A stretch of 64,000 nucleotides of DNA from Echinicola vietnamensis DSM 17526 (lineage in GTDB: Bacteria > Bacteroidota > Bacteroidia > Cytophagales > Cyclobacteriaceae), in NCBI RefSeq assembly GCF_000325705.1, contig NC_019904.1, positions 3,784,001 through 3,848,000 of the forward strand, in the 5' to 3' direction. The notes below the pieces were generated by a model. That model was not told the origin of the DNA, did no database searches, and saw only the letters and a list, made by a program, of their open reading frames with translations. A program made the position numbers and the translations under genes. Below, piece by piece: positions 8,876 to 16,501 of this stretch (its first letter is position 1; each line of letters opens with the position of its first letter).

Positions 8876-8915
8876 TTTTTTCCCCATCTTAGCATATTAT
8901 TATAGACAAGTGCTG

Positions 8916-9440
8916 ATGAATCTTTATGACGAATTGCAATCTATTGACTTGGACGACCTGTTAGACAGGTTGACCTCGTATGCGACTAATCGTTTGAAGT
9001 CAGCCGGGTTAAAGGATTTGGGAGGAAAAGAGCCTTTTGATTTTGTTGGAGATTTACTTTTAAAGGTAATTGAAGGTACCCGTGATTGGGAAAATGCGAA
9101 TTGTTCGTTTACCGATTTTATGTTCGGGAGTCTTCGAAGTGAAATCAGCAATTTTTTAAAGGGATCTCTGGTTGGGCAAACGCAGGATCTTTTGGAGAGT
9201 CACGCGTATAATCATCAAGATGATATTAAAGAAGAAAGGCAACAAGTTTCAGAATTATTGCAACAGGCTGGAGCGGATGATGACGAATTAATGGTGTTCG
9301 AGTATTGGATGGACGGTATCTGCAAACCAAGAGAAATTGCAGAGGATCTCGGCATTGATGTAAAGGAGATTTACAGGACCGTGAAACGATTGGAACGAAG
9401 ATTGCCCAAAATAAGAGAACAAGCAAAAAGTATCATATGA
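8916..9440 (+). CDS. Sigma-70-like (ECF-type) transcription factor
   Basis: A 174-residue protein. The N-terminal part contains a region-2-like helix set (FDFVGDLLLKVIEG, then FTDFMFGSLRSEISNFLKG at about 55-85). The C-terminal part has a region-4-like HTH (MDGICKPREIAEDLGIDVKE, then YRTVKRLERRL). The frame opens earlier at 8817, but that extension is hydrophobic, low-complexity sequence over the operator dyad, so the ATG at 8916 is preferred. The stop overlaps the next gene by 4 bp (ATGA). It is divergent from CBASS and probably controls that operon, its own, or both. This role is an inference from position. Confidence 0.75.
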   Translation: MNLYDELQSIDLDDLLDRLTSYATNRLKSAGLKDLGGKEPFDFVGDLLLKVIEGTRDWENANCSFTDFMFGSLRSEISNFLKGSLVGQTQDLLESHAYNHQDDIKEERQQVSELLQQAGADDDELMVFEYWMDGICKPREIAEDLGIDVKEIYRTVKRLERRLPKIREQAKSII

Positions 9441-9832
9441 GCAATAATATTAAAAATAGAATTGACGATGCTCTGATTGCTTTCTACAAAGAAGTGGACA
9501 AGGATGCCCTCGCCGATATGCTGAAAGATGATGTATCAGATATCGATGCGTACAACAAAAAAAAGAAGCAACTTGTTTTTTTGGCAAGGGCAAAGGCACA
9601 GAAGGAACGGAATGACAATTTATTGAAATTAGTCAGTAAATTTCAACAAGCCATCGAAGCGAATATTGAGAAGCCTGTGGCTATGCTCAAACAATTTATT
9701 CAGGGTAATGCTTCTTTGGCCTTGTACCGAAATCTCGATAAATTGTCCAAAGAGGATATTATCGAAATAATCAAGGATCAGAACTTTGTTCAACTAATTG
9801 AAGAATTGGAGAACGATGAGAAGCGTCAATAA
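9437..9832 (+). CDS. Uncharacterised helical protein between sigma-like and ImmA genes
   Basis: A 131-residue charged protein that I do not recognise. It appears all helical, with a coiled-coil-prone centre (AYNKKKKQLVFLARAKAQKE) and an acidic end (IEELENDEKRQ). There is no signal peptide or membrane segment. It overlaps the sigma-like gene by 4 bp and the ImmA gene by 17 bp, so all three are a tightly coupled operon. Given its place between a sigma-like factor and a peptidase, an anti-sigma or scaffold role, possibly as peptidase substrate, is conceivable. Nothing in the sequence proves it. Confidence 0.7.
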   Translation: MSNNIKNRIDDALIAFYKEVDKDALADMLKDDVSDIDAYNKKKKQLVFLARAKAQKERNDNLLKLVSKFQQAIEANIEKPVAMLKQFIQGNASLALYRNLDKLSKEDIIEIIKDQNFVQLIEELENDEKRQ

Positions 9833-10637
9833 TGCGCGCTTACAGGCTCGCAAACTTTTAGACGACTGTGGATTGGATGAGATAACCGATTTGGACATGG
9901 ATCTGTTTGTCGCCGGATTAGTGGTTGCTGGGCATGATGCAATACTTATCGAAGAAGAGCTCTCTAATTGTGATGGAAAAATTGTGTTTGGAAACAATAA
10001 GGCGGTTATAAAGGTAAATTCAAAGATACAGTTCCAGGAGAGAAAACGCTTCGTTGCAGCCCATGAGATAGGGCATCTCTTGATGCATAGAAATATGCAG
10101 CTTCCCGATGATACATTCACTAATTTTAACATTATTGAAGGTACGGAAAATACATTGAAAAACGGGAGGCAAGAATTGGAAGCAAATGAATTCGCCAGTG
10201 AACTTCTAATGCCTGAAAATTTATTCCTTAAAGAAGCAAAAGGCAAGAAGTTTTCACCCCTTTTGATCAAGCAACTTTCAGAACGATTTAAAACTAGTTT
10301 GACAGCAACTATTTTTCGCTATTTGCAGTTTGAGCAGTTACACCCTCTTTGCCTTGTCTTTATCGAGAATGGGAAAGTGAAATATTGGAAAAAGTCCAAC
10401 GACTTAAAAGTTTGGTTGGGCGATTACACCAAGTTAGCACCACCTTCCGATTCAGTTGCCGCAGAGTATATTCAAAAAGATTACGAGTTTGTGTATAAAC
10501 TTGAAGAAAAAGCACAGAACATTAACAAATCAACATGGTTCAATCTAAGTGAATATGATGAAGATACAGACTTCTATGAGTATTGCATTCCAACAAGGCG
10601 GTATAAAACCATCCTAAGCATCATCTGGGAAAATTAA
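9816..10637 (+). CDS. ImmA/IrrE-family metallopeptidase
   Basis: A 273-residue protein with the zinc-peptidase motif HEIGH at about 83-87 (AAHEIGHLLMHRN) and the downstream glutamate in ELEANEFASELLMP at about 120-133, which supplies the third ligand. This is the ImmA/IrrE (DUF955) family, whose members cleave regulators after a stress cue. In CBASS loci a related peptidase, CapP, cleaves the repressor CapH. Here the partner upstream is a sigma-like factor, not a CapH-type HTH. The ~130-residue C-terminal domain may sense a ligand. The ATG at 9816, after GGAGAACG, is preferred over the upstream TTG at 9798. Confidence 0.9.
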   Translation: MRSVNNARLQARKLLDDCGLDEITDLDMDLFVAGLVVAGHDAILIEEELSNCDGKIVFGNNKAVIKVNSKIQFQERKRFVAAHEIGHLLMHRNMQLPDDTFTNFNIIEGTENTLKNGRQELEANEFASELLMPENLFLKEAKGKKFSPLLIKQLSERFKTSLTATIFRYLQFEQLHPLCLVFIENGKVKYWKKSNDLKVWLGDYTKLAPPSDSVAAEYIQKDYEFVYKLEEKAQNINKSTWFNLSEYDEDTDFYEYCIPTRRYKTILSIIWEN

Positions 10638-10710
10638 ATTCATGATTTTCGGCCGACTTCCTTTAGACAATGTTTTATCGAAGTTAAGTATTTCGGAATT
10701 CCGAACTCCA

Positions 10711-10905
10711 TCAATTTGATCCTTTCCCATCTGCAAATAGCCACTCCAGCTCCTTTTCAGCGGCTTTTAGCTGTTGGTTCAATTCCACTTTTTGATTGAA
10801 CTGTTTGCTCTTGGCTATGGCCGATTTTAACTTTGAAATTTCCTTTTCCAATGCTGTTATTTTTTTTCGATAAGCAACCAGATCCGGTAGAGGTTTGATT
10901 TGCAT
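10711..10905 (-). pseudogene. Probable C-terminal relic of a DUF4391 protein
   Basis: A 64-residue coiled-coil piece (KKITALEKEISKLKSAI, then FNQKVELNQQLKAAEKELEWL) resembling the C-terminal end of DUF4391 proteins. Those normally exceed 200 residues and stand beside helicase and methylase genes in defence loci. No upstream domain or partner gene is present, so it looks like the stump of a lost defence operon. The match is by memory of the family ending and is only moderately certain. Confidence 0.4.
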
Positions 10906-11091
10906 GGAGCGATTGCCGGACAATTGCACGCAGAAATTATTTTATTGAAAGTCTGATTAAAGAAACTTGATGATAGTTTTGTCGGATAGATCGTGTTCTA
11001 ATGCTGTTCGAATATCCCGGAACAGCTATATTTTACAGAACCATTTCCGACATTGCTCGAAGGTTTCATAACCCAGGCAACTAACTGATAA

Positions 11092-11481
11092 TCAGATGTA
11101 TCTAAATAAGAAATGACTGGAACAGGATAGAGCGATACCGCCCTGACCAGCCGGGGGAGCCTTTTTAGGATTTGTGTATGTTCTTGATTCGAAAAATTGT
11201 GTAGAAGGCAAATGGAAAGATGGCTGAGCCAATGCCGCAGGTGAAAAAGCAATGACCGGAATGTCAGAATGAGGTGCTCTGAAATCATCAAGAGAGAAGA
11301 TGGTTTCCTGGTCCTCACAGCCATCACAAGGGTTGCTGTGATCGTCACAGCATGGTTCGTGGTGTTTTAGAAAAAGCTCGAAACTGATCAGTTCGCCCCC
11401 ACAAAAGTGCTGAAACACTGCCATCCCTTTGCCAGGGAGGAGCATTGCAATGAGCAGGACTATATATAAGTTGCGCTTCAT
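11092..11481 (-). CDS. HYC_CC_PP-type small exported protein (copy 1)
   Basis: About 129 residues with a signal peptide (MKRNLYIVLLIAMLLPGKGMA), then HFCGGELISFELF, EPCCDD and CDGCEDQE, and a PP near the C-terminus. These are the hallmarks of the HYC_CC_PP family, common next to metal-resistance genes in Bacteroidota. The paired cysteines suggest metal binding in the periplasm; the function is not established. The frame opens upstream at 11592, but the family start is the ATG at 11479-11481. The second copy at 38398-38778 is frameshifted, while this one keeps the PP-containing end. Confidence 0.75.
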   Translation of the reverse strand: MKRNLYIVLLIAMLLPGKGMAVFQHFCGGELISFELFLKHHEPCCDDHSNPCDGCEDQETIFSLDDFRAPHSDIPVIAFSPAALAQPSFHLPSTQFFESRTYTNPKKAPPAGQGGIALSCSSHFLFRYI

Positions 11482-11726
11482 GAGCCTTTTTGATGTAAAA
11501 TGCCATCCATTGAAGGGGCATCTATTTGGTATTCCCTTCAATATGACACAAAAGTACGCAACGGTTATTGAGGGTGCTATGACATTGTACATGTTAAAAC
11601 ATGATGTATGTCAGATAAAGCATTGTCTACGCTAGCAATATGCTTGATCAGAATCCAATTGTACTGGTGGACAAGGTGCTGAGCCATAGCTGCAATACAC
11701 GCAGCAATCCCCTTCCTTCGGTTTTA
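11108..11726. repeat. Left copy of a 619-bp direct repeat bracketing the metal island
   Basis: This stretch and 38404-39022 align end to end in the same orientation, with roughly 90-95 % identity by eye and a few one-base indels. It covers the HYC_CC_PP gene, its upstream region and the 3' part of the GDCCVxC gene. The dyad CATGTT-AA-AACATG (around 11590-11604) lies inside it. The copies are 27.3 kb apart and enclose the whole heavy-metal region. Confidence 0.85.
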
Positions 11727-11844
11727 GTACCTGGTGGCAATTTTCACATTCGTAAAAATACTGACAGGCGTCAGTGGGCATGGTTTCTTCTTTTTGATGC
11801 CCGCATTCCGGGCAGGTGATGGTTGATTCTAATATGATTTCCAT
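11632..11844 (-). CDS. GDCCVxC-domain cysteine-rich protein
   Basis: A 70-residue cytoplasmic protein with a zinc-ribbon-like start (TCPECGHQKEE), a second CxxC (YECENCHQVL) and the eponymous GDCCVYCSYGSAPCP. The family accompanies mer genes in Bacteroidota and may bind or traffic mercury or another soft metal. It begins 1 bp after the read-through end of merTP (11845), indicating an operon with merTP. A related domain is fused to a methyltransferase at 23335-24138, and a 3' fragment of this gene lies at 38928-39022. Confidence 0.88.
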   Translation of the reverse strand: MEIILESTITCPECGHQKEETMPTDACQYFYECENCHQVLKPKEGDCCVYCSYGSAPCPPVQLDSDQAYC

Positions 11845-11892
11845 TTATTTCTCTGTTTTATTGGTCACGGAATATCCGGTCGAGTTGATAGC

Positions 11893-12456
11893 TTACTCAA
11901 TTTCAAGGATGCCTGTTTTGGTATTGTCAAATTCTACAATGGCATTGCCCTGTTCGTAGGATGCGGTTACTTTAAGGATACCGCTGAGCTTATTTACCTC
12001 ATGTTCAACATGATCTGCGCAACCCTGGCAAGTCATGCCTTTGATTTGAAAATTTACGGTCTGAATGTCTGACTTATCAACGATGATCACTTGCTTTTCA
12101 GATTTAGGGTAGAAAATGTGAGCATAAAGCGGGAATGTGAGCATCAGGGTCGCAAAAACGGTGACTATCCCAAGGAATTTCCTTGTTTTCCAAAAGGAGG
12201 GCTGTAGGTCCTCCTCACACGCACATTCTATTTCACCTTTGGCCTTTGGTTTAAGTTTTTGGTACCAGGCAAAACCCAACACTACAACCGTAATGCCCAC
12301 AAAAAAGGGCCGTGCAGGATCCAGCCAGGAAAAAGTGGAGGCAATCCCGCTTGCACCGGCCACTAGTGCAAGCACCGGGGTGATGCAGCAAAGTGAACTT
12401 AAGAGTGCAGCCATAATACCGCTGGTTAAAAGCGAATTTTTCATATACTTTTTCAT
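11893..12456 (-). CDS. merTP: Mercuric transporter MerTP fusion, with premature terminal stop
   Basis: A 187-residue MerT-type membrane protein fused to a MerP-like HMA domain. The MerT part has a CC pair at 23-24 in SSLCCITPVL, a second membrane helix and a cytosolic CAC loop (ECACEED). After a third helix, the C-terminal HMA domain carries GMTCQGCADH. It brings Hg(II) into the cell for further handling. The frame stops at TAA 11893-11895 after ...GILEIE. In frame beyond the stop the DNA reads AINSTGYSVTNKTEK to 11845, the expected end of the HMA domain. So a nonsense change has removed about 15 residues. No merA is in the window. Confidence 0.9.
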   Translation of the reverse strand: MKKYMKNSLLTSGIMAALLSSLCCITPVLALVAGASGIASTFSWLDPARPFFVGITVVVLGFAWYQKLKPKAKGEIECACEEDLQPSFWKTRKFLGIVTVFATLMLTFPLYAHIFYPKSEKQVIIVDKSDIQTVNFQIKGMTCQGCADHVEHEVNKLSGILKVTASYEQGNAIVEFDNTKTGILEIE

Positions 12457-12488
12457 TTCAAAAAAAGAATGGCTCTGCGCCCTCCCGG

Positions 12489-12692
12489 TTACTTTTTCTT
12501 GCAGCAGGCGGGTATTTCCGCCACTTTCAAATCATAAGGACATTCCGGAGTGCCTGCTAAAGGGCAGCTAACTTTTGGACAATCTGGAGTACCTTCCAAA
12601 GGACAAGCTTTTGGGGATGAGTTGATCCCGTAAGCAAGGCCACCAATGGCGAGAATACCCGCTGTGGCCAAAATCATGAGTTTACTTTTCAT
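12489..12692 (-). CDS. Small exported cysteine-rich protein with CPLxGTPxCP repeats
   Basis: A 67-residue protein with an N-terminal hydrophobic helix (LMILATAGILAIGGLAYG), then two near-identical motifs, CPLEGTPDCP and CPLAGTPECP, and an ending PACCKKK. Seven cysteines in 40 residues suggest periplasmic metal binding. It lies between merTP and the regulator pair, in the same direction, so it is probably part of the mercury operon. I do not know a named family for it. Confidence 0.7.
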   Translation of the reverse strand: MKSKLMILATAGILAIGGLAYGINSSPKACPLEGTPDCPKVSCPLAGTPECPYDLKVAEIPACCKKK

Positions 12693-12727
12693 ATCAATAC
12701 TATTTTATTGAAACATCTCTCCAAAGT

Positions 12728-13117
12728 TCAGTCACGGGGGGAGGGGGTGTCCAAACGTTCGGATAAAAATTTCTTCAATTCTTCTTCCACGGTCCGGGCT
12801 TCCCTTAGTTTTTCAGGCACTTCTTCGAGTTTAAGCTCTGGAAATAGTGTTCTCAGCTTTTCTATTGTTTCTTCATTACCACAGTTACCGGGGCAGTTCT
12901 GGTAAGCTGACGAGATTCTTTCTGCTAATGCTTTTCTGTAGGTATCATCCAATAATTCATAAGTAGTCTTGGTAAGGGTGGATTGTACCGCCTTCAACTG
13001 GAGAAGTATGTTTTCCACCTGGTCCTCATCGTCAATTTTACTGAGGATATATCCCAACTGCCCGGTAGCAGTTTTTAAGGAAACCTTTATGCTTTGGGTA
13101 AGATCACTGGGTATCAT
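12728..13117 (-). CDS. CsoR/RcnR-like regulator lacking the usual metal ligands
   Basis: A 129-residue helical protein. The central part (QLGYILSKIDDEDQVENILLQLKAVQSTLTK, seen in pieces at about 20-50) has the pattern of CsoR/RcnR/FrmR repressors. The canonical Cys-His-Cys copper ligands are missing: the sites read ENILLQL and LLDDTYRKALAER. Instead there is a Cys pair in YQNCPGNCGNEET at about 72-84 and an extra charged C-terminus. It overlaps the ArsR gene by 4 bp. It may be a partner or modulator of ArsR rather than a DNA-binding copper sensor. The family call is tentative. Confidence 0.5.
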   Translation of the reverse strand: MIPSDLTQSIKVSLKTATGQLGYILSKIDDEDQVENILLQLKAVQSTLTKTTYELLDDTYRKALAERISSAYQNCPGNCGNEETIEKLRTLFPELKLEEVPEKLREARTVEEELKKFLSERLDTPSPRD

Positions 13118-13482
13118 AGGGCAGGAATTGTATTTGGGAGATTAAACAAATCGAGCACTGATGAAATGATCCGCTGACTGTGCGCTTCTACTGAATAGAA
13201 GATGGTTTGTCCGGATTTTTTGGTTGTCACGATTCCTGCATCCTTCAGCTTTTTCAGATGTTGGGAAATGGCCGGCACTGTCATGCCTAGGATGTCTGAC
13301 AAGTCGCACGGACAAAGTTCATTTTCCTGTTTCAAGAGATACAGGATTTTGAGGCGAACCGCATTACCAGCCAGGTTCAGTACATCTGCCAGTTCTAAAA
13401 AGCCTTCTTCTTTACTCTTCAAGTCTTCCCTGCACCTATTGATCTGGTCGCTATCGGCAAAGACACGGATACATGTATTCAT
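13114..13482 (-). CDS. ArsR-family metalloregulator
   Basis: About 122 residues with a winged-helix ArsR fold. The sensor helix carries ELCPCDLSDIL, a variant of the ELCVCDL metal site, and the recognition helix reads MTVPAISQHLKKLKDAG. An additional Cys pair occurs at residues 3 and 17 (MNTCIRVF and QINRCRED), as in the Bacteroidota mer-linked ArsR group. The alternative start at 13500 would overlap the operator dyad, so the ATG at 13482 is chosen. It probably represses the leftward operon (itself, CsoR-like, Cys-rich protein, merTP, GDCCVxC) until Hg or a related metal binds. Confidence 0.88.
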   Translation of the reverse strand: MNTCIRVFADSDQINRCREDLKSKEEGFLELADVLNLAGNAVRLKILYLLKQENELCPCDLSDILGMTVPAISQHLKKLKDAGIVTTKKSGQTIFYSVEAHSQRIISSVLDLFNLPNTIPAL

Positions 13483-13492
13483 AACTTCGTAT

Positions 13493-13551
13493 TTAAGCAT
13501 TTGCTTAACAAAGCTAAGGAATTAAATGTATTTAAGCAATCACTTAAATAC
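13493..13551. promoter_or_regulatory. Two ArsR-type operator dyads
   Basis: TTAAGCA-TT-TGCTTAA (13493-13508) and GTATTTAAG-N6-CTTAAATAC (13528-13551) are perfect dyads directly upstream of the arsR-type gene. Both share the TTTAAG core, as in ArsR/SmtB operators. Two sites suggest cooperative autorepression. Confidence 0.75.
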
Positions 13552-13573
13552 AAAAAAGGGCTACTTCGAAGGG

Positions 13574-14301
13574 CTACTTCGCCCTTCTCATCAATTTTGG
13601 TGCTGCCAGCTTCTCCCGGAGAGTGTGCATGTCTTCCCTTACCTTCTTCTCCACCACTTTAGCGTAAACCTGAGTAGTGGTGATTTTTGAATGACCCAGC
13701 ATCTTGCTCACAGTCTCCAACGGGACACCATTGCAAAGAGTAACGGTGGTGGCAAATGTATGCCTGGCCAGGTGAAAGGTGAGGTTCTTTTCAATCCCGC
13801 ACAGGTCGGCTATTTCTTTCAAATAAGAGTTAAGCTTTTGATTAGAGATCATAGGGAATACAGATCCTTTTTGCAAAGCCCTTGGGTGGGTTCTGTATTT
13901 CTCAATAATCTCCCAGGCCTTGGGAAGGATGGGAACCCTGACAGGTTGGTCGGTTTTCTGGCGGCAGGTGGAAAGCCAGTACTCCCCATCAATGCCAATC
14001 GTGATGTTGGATGGTGTCAGGTTCATCGCATCGATGTAGGCCAGTCCGGTATAGCAACTGAACACAAACAGATCCCTGACCCACTGCAAACGCACAATCT
14101 TGAAGTCCTTGTTTTCTACTGCCTCCAACTCTTCGTGATTAAGGAAATCCCTATCAACTCGATGAAATTTGAGCAGATACTTTTCAAAGGGATCCCGGCT
14201 TACCCATTCCATTTTTACAGCCATGGTCACCATCTTCCAGAACCTCTCTAGGTGCCTCATCACTCCATTGTTTCCAAGCGGCTTTTGGTGGTCTTTGGGT
14301 T
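13574..14301 (-). pseudogene. Tyrosine integrase, 5'-truncated relic
   Basis: The C-terminal ~240 residues of a Bacteroidota conjugative-transposon integrase: DLFVFSCYTGLAYIDAMNL, HLARHTFATT and LGHSKITTTQVYAKV with the nucleophilic Tyr. The Ala in TGLA stands where most tyrosine recombinases have Arg I; CTnDOT-type integrases also lack that Arg. The arm-binding domain is missing. In frame upstream the sequence reads KPKDHQKPLGNNGV and then meets a TAA directly at the end of the rteC relic. The gene is therefore fused to foreign DNA and inactive. It is the trace of an earlier mobile element inside the metal island. Confidence 0.85.
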
Positions 14302-14302
14302 T

Positions 14303-14663
14303 TTAATTGCGTAGGTAAAACTCCAAGATATTGTCAAAGAAGCCTGTGAGCTTATCTAATTCGTTTTGATAATACTTGCGCCTAATCTTAATCCCTATTG
14401 GGCTTGTTAGTTCCAAAATTGAACACGTTGAGATTGTAAATGAGTTTGCAGGCGTATTTGGGTTAAATCTCCTTAAAGAAGAGTATTTCACCGGCTTGAG
14501 AATCTACAAGGTTTTTAGTTAAGACATTCTGTAACCTGTTAATGGCAATTAGAACCCTTTGAAAGCTCAGCTCTGATTTTTTGAGGAGGTTATCTTCCTC
14601 CAGATCGATCATTCTAAGTTTGTCCTCTAAATCTTCATATTGTTGGTTATAATTTTCAGGCAT
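14303..14663 (-). pseudogene. rteC relic with nonsense and frameshift, joined to integrase relic
   Basis: The first 66 codons (MPENYNQQYEDLEDKLRMI, ending GEILFFKEI) are an RteC-type N-terminus. They end in TAA, after which the same frame reads PKYACKLIYNLNVFNFGTNK, the expected continuation. A frameshift then moves the reading to IKIRRKYYQNELDKLTGF and NILEFY, again RteC-like, before a stop at 14303. The remaining two thirds are missing where the integrase relic begins. Compared with the intact rteC genes at 47722 and 61402 it is clearly dead. Confidence 0.75.
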
Positions 14664-14771
14664 TTAAAAAGTGAGTTTTTCATTTTCATAGTGTCTATTT
14701 ACTGCATGAACTGGTTCAAATAATAAACACAGCAGATTTTACCTTGTCTTCCCAAATCTGAGCAGGGGTAG

Positions 14772-16496
14772 TCAGTTCTTAATTTTTCGTTTCAGCAATT
14801 GCGCATTAATGGCGACTATGACCGTACTCAGGCTCATGAACACTGCGCCTATGGCAGGACTTATAACCAGGCCGGGGATAAAGCCGGTGGCCAAAGGTAA
14901 TGCGATGGCATTGTAACCGGTAGCCCAGGCGAGGTTTTGAATCATTTTGTTGTAGGTTGCCCTGCCAAACAGAACCAGGTTGGCAATGTCCTTTGGGTTG
15001 CTGTTGACCAGGATGATGTCGGCTGTCTCAGCAGCCACATCGGTACCGGAACCTACTGCAATACCCACATTAGCCTGTGCCAGTGCAGGGGCGTCATTCA
15101 CACCATCACCCGTCATGGCTACAAAGTGGCCTTCTTTTTGGAGTTTCTTGATGATTTCCACTTTTTGATGGGGCAGTACCTCACTGTAGTAGCCATCCAG
15201 CCCGAGTTTTTCACTGACTGCCTTGGCGGTTTTCTCATTGTCCCCGGTAGCCATGTATAGCTTCATGCCTTTTTCCCGAAGCGTTTCGATGGCTTTAGGG
15301 CTTTCTTCCCTGATTTGGTCGGACAAGGCTATGAAGCCTATTATTAGATTCTCTTGCAGCACATACACGATGGTTTCTGCCTCATCAGATCCTGCCTGAT
15401 CGGGGATATTTATGTCGTTTTCTTTCAGGTAGCCGGGGCTGACTACTTTCCAATTTTGTCCCTCGATCTTGCCTTGAATGCCCTTGGCCGTTAATGATTC
15501 AAAATTTTCTACCTTTTTCAATGCCAGGCCTGCCTCTTTCGCTGCTTTCACAATGCCTTGTGCAATTGGGTGCTCCGATTGCTGCTCCAGCGAAGCGGCA
15601 AAGGACAGCAGTTCATTTTTGTTCATATCATCAGAAAGGCTCTCATATCGTGAGACACCAAATTTGCCTTCGGTCAACGTGCCTGTTTTGTCAAACACCA
15701 TTGCGGTAATCTTCCGAGCATTTTCAAAAGCAGTACGGTTGCGGATCAGCAAGCCTTTTCCTGCTGAAACAGCAGTGGAAATGGCTACAACTAGTGGTAT
15801 GGCCAAACCCAACGCATGTGGACAGGATATAACCATGACGGTCACCATTCGTTCCAATGCAAAATCTAAAGGCTTACCCAAGCTGATCCAGGTAAACAAC
15901 GTAATAGTACCCGCACCAATGGCGATGAAAGTGAGCCATCTTGCGGCAACATTGGCCAGGTTTTGAGTTTTCGATTTAGCTTTCTGAGCTTCTTCAACCA
16001 GCGTGATCACTTTGTTGAGGTAGCTTTCTTTCCCGGTTTTGGACACTTTCACCTTGATGGATTGGCTGCCATTTACTGATCCGCCAATGACCGGGTCGCC
16101 CTTGGATTTTTTCACCGGCTTGCTCTCACCGGTGAGCATGCTTTCGTCCAGGTGGCTTTCCCCATCCACCACTGTACCGTCCGCAGGTTTTTTTCATTGG
16201 CTTTTATCAGGATGATATCCTCCTTTTTCAGTTGATCAACCTTGATGTCCTTGATTTGGTCTCCCTGAACCAAATGAGCTTCGGAAGGCATCATCTGCAC
16301 CAGTAATTCGAGCGCTCTTGATGCACCCATTACCGATTTCATCTCGATCCAATGCCCCAGCAGCATGATGACAATAAGGGTCGCCAGCTCCCAGAAAAAA
16401 TCCATCCCCTCCAAGCCAAACACCACAGCCGAGCTGTACACATAAGCCACAGTAATGGCCACTGCAATCAGGGTCATCATGCCCGGGTTTTTGTCC
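14772..16496 (-). pseudogene. copB: copB-type Cu/Ag P-type ATPase, C-terminal part (IS-split, frameshifted)
   Basis: This holds the main body of a P1B copper/silver-exporting ATPase: the SCPHALGLAIPL ion site (CPH, the CopB-type signature), DKTGTLTEG phosphorylation motif, SEHPIAQGI nucleotide site and GDGVNDAPAL hinge. The upstream 129-codon frame ends ...ANEKNLRTV. Adding one A to the 7-A run near 16191-16197 restores KKPADGTVVDGES and links it to the 466-codon frame. The N-terminal 108 codons lie beyond the IS at 17905-18233. Two independent lesions make this copy non-functional unless the homopolymer call is a sequencing error. Confidence 0.88.
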
Positions 16497-16501
16497 TTCA
16501 A

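Noticed and set aside
10998..11348. Open frame overlapping the first HYC_CC_PP gene in another frame
   Set aside because: It mostly covers the HYC_CC_PP reading frame. Only its last ~30 codons lie outside, and they match no family known to me.
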